NCBI GenBank assembly: GCA_020741375.1 | Contig: DYZF01000129.1 | Coordinates: 1 to 18,826 of the forward strand | Direction: 5' to 3' | DNA: 18,826 nucleotides | DNA from: Tessaracoccus flavescens | Lineage (GTDB): Bacteria; Actinomycetota; Actinomycetes; Propionibacteriales; Propionibacteriaceae | Shown here: in pieces, positions 15,853 through 18,826 of the stretch | How positions within the stretch are numbered: the first letter of the stretch is position 1 | How the letters are laid out: each line of letters begins with the position of its first letter | Notes under the pieces: generated by a model | The model's database searches: none | Told to the model about the DNA's origin: nothing | The model's input: the letters and a program-made list of their open reading frames with translations, nothing else | Position numbers and translations under genes: made by a program

Positions 15853-16182
15853 ATGGCAAATTCCGGCCGTTCCATCGACGAGATCCGCGCCGACCTGGCA
15901 GCCAACCGCGCCAAGCTGGGCAAGGCCACCGCTGAGGCGGTTGAGTCCATGAAGCCCAAGAACATCGCGAAGAAGGGCGTGGAAGAGGTCAAGACCTTCG
16001 CCTCCGCCGAGATCGGGGCCGCGAAGGCCCAGTTCGTCGACGACGAGGGCGGCTGGCGCACAGATCGCCTGCTGATGATCGGCGGCGCCGTGCTCGGCGT
16101 GGTCGCGGCCCTCGTGGCGCTCAACGTCGTCGCCAACAAGCGGGCGGTGACGTCCCGCGCCAAGAAGGAAGTTGGCCGGTGA
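15853..16182 (+). CDS. DUF3618 family membrane protein
   Basis: A 109-aa protein of unknown function. The N-terminal 35 residues (RSIDEIRADLAANRAKLGKA) match the DUF3618 pattern, with charged heptad-like helices. A single hydrophobic segment lies at about 73-94 (LLMIGGAVLGVVAALVAL), followed by a Lys/Arg-rich C-terminus that would face the cytoplasm by the positive-inside rule. GAGGAG lies 8 nt before the ATG. The stop overlaps the start of the GroES-like gene (GTGA), so the two are coupled. Confidence 0.88.
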   Translation: MANSGRSIDEIRADLAANRAKLGKATAEAVESMKPKNIAKKGVEEVKTFASAEIGAAKAQFVDDEGGWRTDRLLMIGGAVLGVVAALVALNVVANKRAVTSRAKKEVGR

Positions 16183-16502
16183 GCGAGCAGCCGCTCGCTA
16201 TCCGAATGCTGCATGACAGGGTGCTCGTCGACGTCGACGCCATGGCGGGCGAGCGACGCAGCGGCGGCGGCATCCTGATTCCCGCCACCGTCAAGATGGG
16301 CCGACGGCTCACCTGGGCCAAGGTGGTCGCCACCGGTCCCAACGTGCGCGCCGTCGAAACCGAGGATCGCGTGCTGTTCGATCCCGAAGACAAGGCCGAG
16401 GTGGAACTCCAGGCCCGCAGCTATGTGCTGCTGCGCGAACGCGACATCCACGCCGTCGCCTCCGATGCCATTTCCGACGGGGGTACCGGCCTCTACCTGT
16501 AG
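16179..16502 (+). CDS. GroES-like co-chaperonin (Cpn10 family), short-roof variant
   Basis: A 107-aa member of the GroES family, which normally caps the GroEL ring. LHDRVLVDVDA (11-21) matches the first strand. RRSGGGILIPATVK (26-39) matches the mobile loop that docks to GroEL, with ILI in place of the usual hydrophobic tripeptide. VVATGPN and DRVLFDPEDKAEVELQARSYVLLRERDIHAVAS match the rest. Compared with E. coli and M. tuberculosis GroES, the stretch forming the roof hairpin appears shortened to a few residues. There is also a C-terminal extension (about 92-107). No groEL gene is adjacent. It starts at GTG 16179 within the DUF3618 stop. It may be a second, specialised GroES paralogue. Confidence 0.85.
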   Translation: MSEQPLAIRMLHDRVLVDVDAMAGERRSGGGILIPATVKMGRRLTWAKVVATGPNVRAVETEDRVLFDPEDKAEVELQARSYVLLRERDIHAVASDAISDGGTGLYL

Positions 16503-16512
16503 GCCTGCTTGG

Positions 16513-16518
16513 TAGGTT
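16513..16518 (+). promoter_or_regulatory. -10 element of the 57-aa Cys-rich gene (leaderless)
   Basis: TAGGTT, identical to the rph hexamer, lies 6 nt before ATG 16525. Its presence supports that short frame as a real gene. Confidence 0.55.
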
Positions 16519-16524
16519 GTCGGC

Positions 16525-16698
16525 ATGGAGTGCTCTGGTTGCGGCGCGGCAATGGCCCCTGGCGAGGCGTGCTACCGATGTGAGGTGGAACAGGCTCAGC
16601 GTCAGGTGTGCGGCAACGCTGAGCACGAGTGCTGGGCTGGCTGCACAGATCAATCGGGGTGCCAGGAGATTTACCTCTCTGACACCCCGAAGCGTTGA
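16525..16698 (+). CDS. 57-aa Cys-rich microprotein, putative zinc ribbon
   Basis: A short gene with eight cysteines in 57 residues (3, 6, 16, 19, 29, 36, 40, 46). The first four form a CxxC-x9-CxxC zinc-ribbon-like arrangement (MECSGCGAAMAPGEACYRCE). The later ones (VCGNAEHECWAGC) include His34 and could bind a second metal or form disulfides. There is no signal peptide or membrane segment. I do not recognise the family. Support comes from the Cys spacing and the TAGGTT hexamer exactly 6 nt before the ATG. Its stop lies 9 nt from the stop of the convergent flavin oxidoreductase gene. A terminator-like hairpin lies inside its 3' end, which may limit expression or serve the opposite gene. Confidence 0.7.
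   Translation: MECSGCGAAMAPGEACYRCEVEQAQRQVCGNAEHECWAGCTDQSGCQEIYLSDTPKR
16654..16690. terminator. Terminator-like hairpin inside the Cys-rich gene
   Basis: TCGGGGTG pairs exactly with CACCCCGA (8 bp). The stem continues through CAG/CTG and AGA/TCT, with one mismatch and one bulge, to a TTTACC loop. It starts 18 nt beyond the stop of the minus-strand flavin oxidoreductase gene, where that gene needs a terminator. On the plus strand it overlaps the last 15 codons of the Cys-rich gene. Confidence 0.55.
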
Positions 16699-16707
16699 TC
16701 CACAGCT

Positions 16708-17742
16708 TTAGCTCTCGGACAGGATGTCCTTGACCAGCGGCACAACCTCGGTGCCGTAGAGCTCGATGCTGTCCATGATGTACTCGTGCGGCAGCCGGCC
16801 GTTGGAGATCTTCAGCTGGAAACGTTCCGCCCCAACAGCCTTCATTCCATCGGCGATCTTGGTGGCGACCGTCTCCGGGGAGCCGACGAACAGGGCGCCG
16901 TGATCCACCTCGTTGTCGAAGTGGTCGCGGGTCATTCGGCCCCAACCGCGCTCGGCGCCGATCCGGGTGGACACCTCAAGCCAGTGCGTCGCGAGGCGCT
17001 CGCGGGCTTCGTCGTCGGTCTTGGCGATGAGTCCGGGGGAGTGGAAGCCGATTGGCAGCTCGTCCTTGCCCAGTTCGCTCAACGCGCGGCGGTAAAGGTC
17101 GGCGAACGGGGCGAAGCGCTCCACGGGGCCGCCGATGATGGCGAGCATGAGCGGCAAGCCATGGCTGGCCGCGCGCACCACCGACTGCGGGCTGCCGCCG
17201 ACGGCCACCCACGTCTTCAGCGTGCGATCCATGGTGGGGTAGAGCTCGACGTTGTCCAGTGACTGCGCGTAGGTCCCGTCCCACGTCTGCGGGCCGCGCT
17301 GGATCAGCTGCGCGAACATGGCGAGCTTCTCCTCGAAGAGGCCCTCGTAGTCCTTGAGGTCGTAGCCGAAGAGAGGGAAGGACTCGATGAAGGAACCACG
17401 GCCGACGACAATCTCGGCGCGCCCCGAGCTGATGGCGTCGAGGGTGGAGAAGCGCTCCCACACACGAACCGGATCGTCTGAGGAGAGCACCGTGACGGCG
17501 GAGGCCAGCTTGAGCCGCGACGTGCGTGCGGCGATGGCGGCCAGCACCATCTCGGGCGATGAGACGGCATAGTCGTCGCGGTGGTGCTCGCCGATGCCAA
17601 TGGCATCCAGGCCCACCTGATCGGCCAGCACGCCTTCGTCGACGACGTTGCGCACCACCTGATCGTGGGGGAGGAGTGCGCCGTCAAGGCCGCTGGTGAC
17701 GTCGCCGAAGGTGTCGATGCCAAATTCGAGGTTCATGCCCAT
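16708..17742 (-). CDS. LLM-class flavin-dependent oxidoreductase (luciferase-like)
   Basis: A 344-aa TIM-barrel protein of the bacterial luciferase superfamily, which uses FMN or F420 for oxidation reactions; the substrate cannot be told. Motifs are LEFGIDTFGDV at the N-terminus, VGLDAIGIGEHHRDDYAVSSPE (about 43-64), LASAVTVLSSDDPVRVWERF, the flavin-phosphate region AEIVVGRGSFIESFPLFGYD (about 109-128), TWVAVGGSPQSV and VGSPETVATKI. There is no signal peptide. I take the ATG at 17742; a second ATG two codons later is possible. It stands alone and is convergent with the Cys-rich gene. Confidence 0.93.
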   Translation of the reverse strand: MGMNLEFGIDTFGDVTSGLDGALLPHDQVVRNVVDEGVLADQVGLDAIGIGEHHRDDYAVSSPEMVLAAIAARTSRLKLASAVTVLSSDDPVRVWERFSTLDAISSGRAEIVVGRGSFIESFPLFGYDLKDYEGLFEEKLAMFAQLIQRGPQTWDGTYAQSLDNVELYPTMDRTLKTWVAVGGSPQSVVRAASHGLPLMLAIIGGPVERFAPFADLYRRALSELGKDELPIGFHSPGLIAKTDDEARERLATHWLEVSTRIGAERGWGRMTRDHFDNEVDHGALFVGSPETVATKIADGMKAVGAERFQLKISNGRLPHEYIMDSIELYGTEVVPLVKDILSES

Positions 17743-17801
17743 CCCAACAATGTTTAGAGTTCAACTATTCCCACCGTAGCAGGGGTGACACCGTCGGTGG
17801 T

Positions 17802-17807
17802 TACCGT
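17802..17807 (+). promoter_or_regulatory. -10 element of the lipoprotein gene (leaderless)
   Basis: TACCGT lies 6 nt before the ATG. No ribosome site is visible, in line with a leaderless mRNA. Confidence 0.5.
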
Positions 17808-17813
17808 TGCCCC

Positions 17814-18491
17814 ATGAACAAGTTGTTTGCCGCATCATTGTCCGCCGTTGCGCTTCTGGGGCTGAGTGCCTGTGGAGGCACCGATTCCTCAACGGCGCCC
17901 GCCGATACTCCCGCCAGTTCCGCCGTCGTGGAGTCGACCGCTCCGTCGGCTGCCGAGTCGAGCGCTCCCGCTGCATCGGTTGAAGCGTCTCCCACCGAAG
18001 TGGCCAGCCCCACTCCCACGGCTGTCGAGACCAGCGAAGCGCCTGCCAGCGAGACGGCCAGCCCCGCGGCGTCCGATGCCCCCGAGCCTGCGGGCGGTGC
18101 CTCCGCGCCGGAGCCGACAGGAACGATGGTGCTGTTGTCCACCCTGCCTGCAGAGAAGGTGGGCGAATGGGTAGGGGAGACCCAGGGGCTCACTGGGCTC
18201 GGCGACGGGGTCAACATCCAGTGGGTGTACGAGAATCCCGAGGGTCTCACCATGAGGATCATGACCAGCCGGGTTCCGCTCGAAGACATGGTGGAGAACC
18301 TGCAGGGCACCGAGGAAGCGCTTGGCAAAATCGGCTACTGCGGACTGCTGTACGGAAACGAGGCCACGCCCATGTGCTACCTGCGCCTCGAGGGCGACGT
18401 CACGCTCCCCGTTGCCGGCGACTCGGACACGAACCTCGAGTTGACGCGTGAGTTCACGAAGCAGTGGTTGACGACGGCCACCGTCAAGTAA
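17814..18491 (+). CDS. Predicted lipoprotein with Ser/Ala/Pro/Thr-rich linker
   Basis: A 225-aa exported lipoprotein of unknown function. The signal peptide MNKLFAASLSAVALLGLSAC ends in a clear lipobox (LSAC), with Cys20 as the lipidated residue. Residues about 21-103 are an Ala/Ser/Pro/Thr/Glu-rich linker, probably disordered and long enough to cross the cell wall. A compact domain of about 120 residues follows (STLPAEKVGEWVGETQGL onward) with Cys188 and Cys198 (GYCGLLYG, then PMCYLRL), likely a disulfide pair. I do not recognise this domain. It is monocistronic: a leaderless-type promoter upstream and a strong terminator downstream. Confidence 0.9.
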   Translation: MNKLFAASLSAVALLGLSACGGTDSSTAPADTPASSAVVESTAPSAAESSAPAASVEASPTEVASPTPTAVETSEAPASETASPAASDAPEPAGGASAPEPTGTMVLLSTLPAEKVGEWVGETQGLTGLGDGVNIQWVYENPEGLTMRIMTSRVPLEDMVENLQGTEEALGKIGYCGLLYGNEATPMCYLRLEGDVTLPVAGDSDTNLELTREFTKQWLTTATVK

Positions 18492-18504
18492 CGAGTGCAT
18501 GCAA

Positions 18505-18532
18505 AAACCCCCGGTCAGATGACCGGGGGTTT
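18505..18532. terminator. Bidirectional terminator between the lipoprotein gene and tRNA-Lys
   Basis: AAACCCCCGGTCA pairs with TGACCGGGGGTTT around a tiny loop. It is flanked by an A-run on the left and a T-run on the right, so it has the canonical stem plus U-tract on both strands. It serves the plus-strand lipoprotein gene and the minus-strand tRNA. Confidence 0.92.
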
Positions 18533-18534
18533 CG

Positions 18535-18607
<73 letters not shown>

Positions 18608-18619
18608 GCGCGAGGAGTA

Positions 18620-18649
18620 ACTCTAAACCCTCCCCGGCCCCAAGTTCAA
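18620..18649 (-). promoter_or_regulatory. Promoter of tRNA-Lys
   Basis: On the minus strand, TTGAAC (18649-18644) and TAGAGT (18625-18620) are separated by 18 nt, a good match to a housekeeping sigma promoter. The -10 ends 12 nt before the tRNA. Confidence 0.7.
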
Positions 18650-18657
18650 ATCGGGGA

Positions 18658-18826
18658 TCAGAGCACGCCGAAGCCAGCGCGATCCAGCGCTTCCGCGATC
18701 TCTTCCTGGCTCTGCGGCCGCACCAAACGGTCCACCTCGACGCCGTCGCGAAGCAGGACCAGCGTGGGCCACAGCTTCACTTGGAACGAGCGACCCAAGG
18801 GCAGGCCCTTGCCGTCCGCCACCTTG
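18658..18826 (-). CDS. Thioredoxin-fold protein, C-terminal part (cut by window edge)
   Basis: The last 56 residues of a small thioredoxin-like protein. The visible part begins KVADGKGLPLGRSFQVKLWP and contains the cis-proline motif WPTLVLLRDGVEVDRLVRP, followed by the terminal helix SQEEIAEALDRAGFGVL. This matches the second half of the thioredoxin fold. The CxxC active site, if present, lies beyond the window, so I cannot say whether it is a reductase or an inactive relative. Its stop is 50 nt from tRNA-Lys on the same strand. A weak CCCCGA/TCGGGG-type repeat in between may terminate it. Confidence 0.85.
   Translation of the reverse strand, partial: KVADGKGLPLGRSFQVKLWPTLVLLRDGVEVDRLVRPQSQEEIAEALDRAGFGVL

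Overview
The window is dense, high-GC DNA with short gaps, GTG starts and 4-nt start/stop overlaps. Its gene content (DUF2017 after clpS, DUF1707, DUF3618, a long-form DinB, pncB divergent from clpS) points to an actinobacterium. A member of the Propionibacteriales/Propionibacteriaceae is my best guess, but that placement is inference. Most of the window is core chromosome. I see no insertion sequence, phage gene or CRISPR array.

Layout. Positions 1-410 (minus) hold the N-terminal part of a Ser/Thr protein kinase, divergent from a DUF2510-RDD membrane protein and malQ (480-3404). A perfect 34-bp palindrome (3413-3446) separates malQ from the convergent pncB. pncB diverges from clpS, which overlaps a DUF2017 gene. 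Next come murI, a 39-codon Cys-rich gene overlapping the murI end, and the coupled rph-rdgB-thyA unit. A membrane-anchored DUF1707 protein is coupled to folA. Then follow dinB, an orphan SorC-type regulator, thpR and tRNA-Leu(UAG). Positions 13389-14423 encode a divergent serpin. The minus-strand bcp-yigZ pair and the plus-strand DUF3618 gene with a GroES-like protein diverge from about 15750-15850. The right end holds a second Cys-rich microprotein gene (57 aa), a luciferase-like flavin oxidoreductase (minus), a Ser/Ala/Pro-rich lipoprotein, tRNA-Lys(CUU) (minus) and the 3' part of a thioredoxin-fold gene (minus).

Functional themes. rph, rdgB, thyA and folA form a nucleotide and folate block (tRNA trimming, nucleotide-pool cleaning, dTMP synthesis and dihydrofolate recycling). 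pncB feeds NAD. clpS, DUF2017 and the GroES-like gene concern protein quality control. bcp, the flavin oxidoreductase and the thioredoxin-like gene concern redox chemistry.

Most interesting points: (1) the serpin, with an inhibitory-type hinge but no signal peptide, just downstream of tRNA-Leu and preceded by a small frame that looks like its missing helix A one frame away; (2) two Cys-rich microproteins, one with a terminator-like hairpin inside its coding sequence; (3) a repeated TANNNT hexamer exactly 6-7 nt before start codons, indicating many leaderless mRNAs; (4) a GroES-like protein whose roof loop appears deleted.
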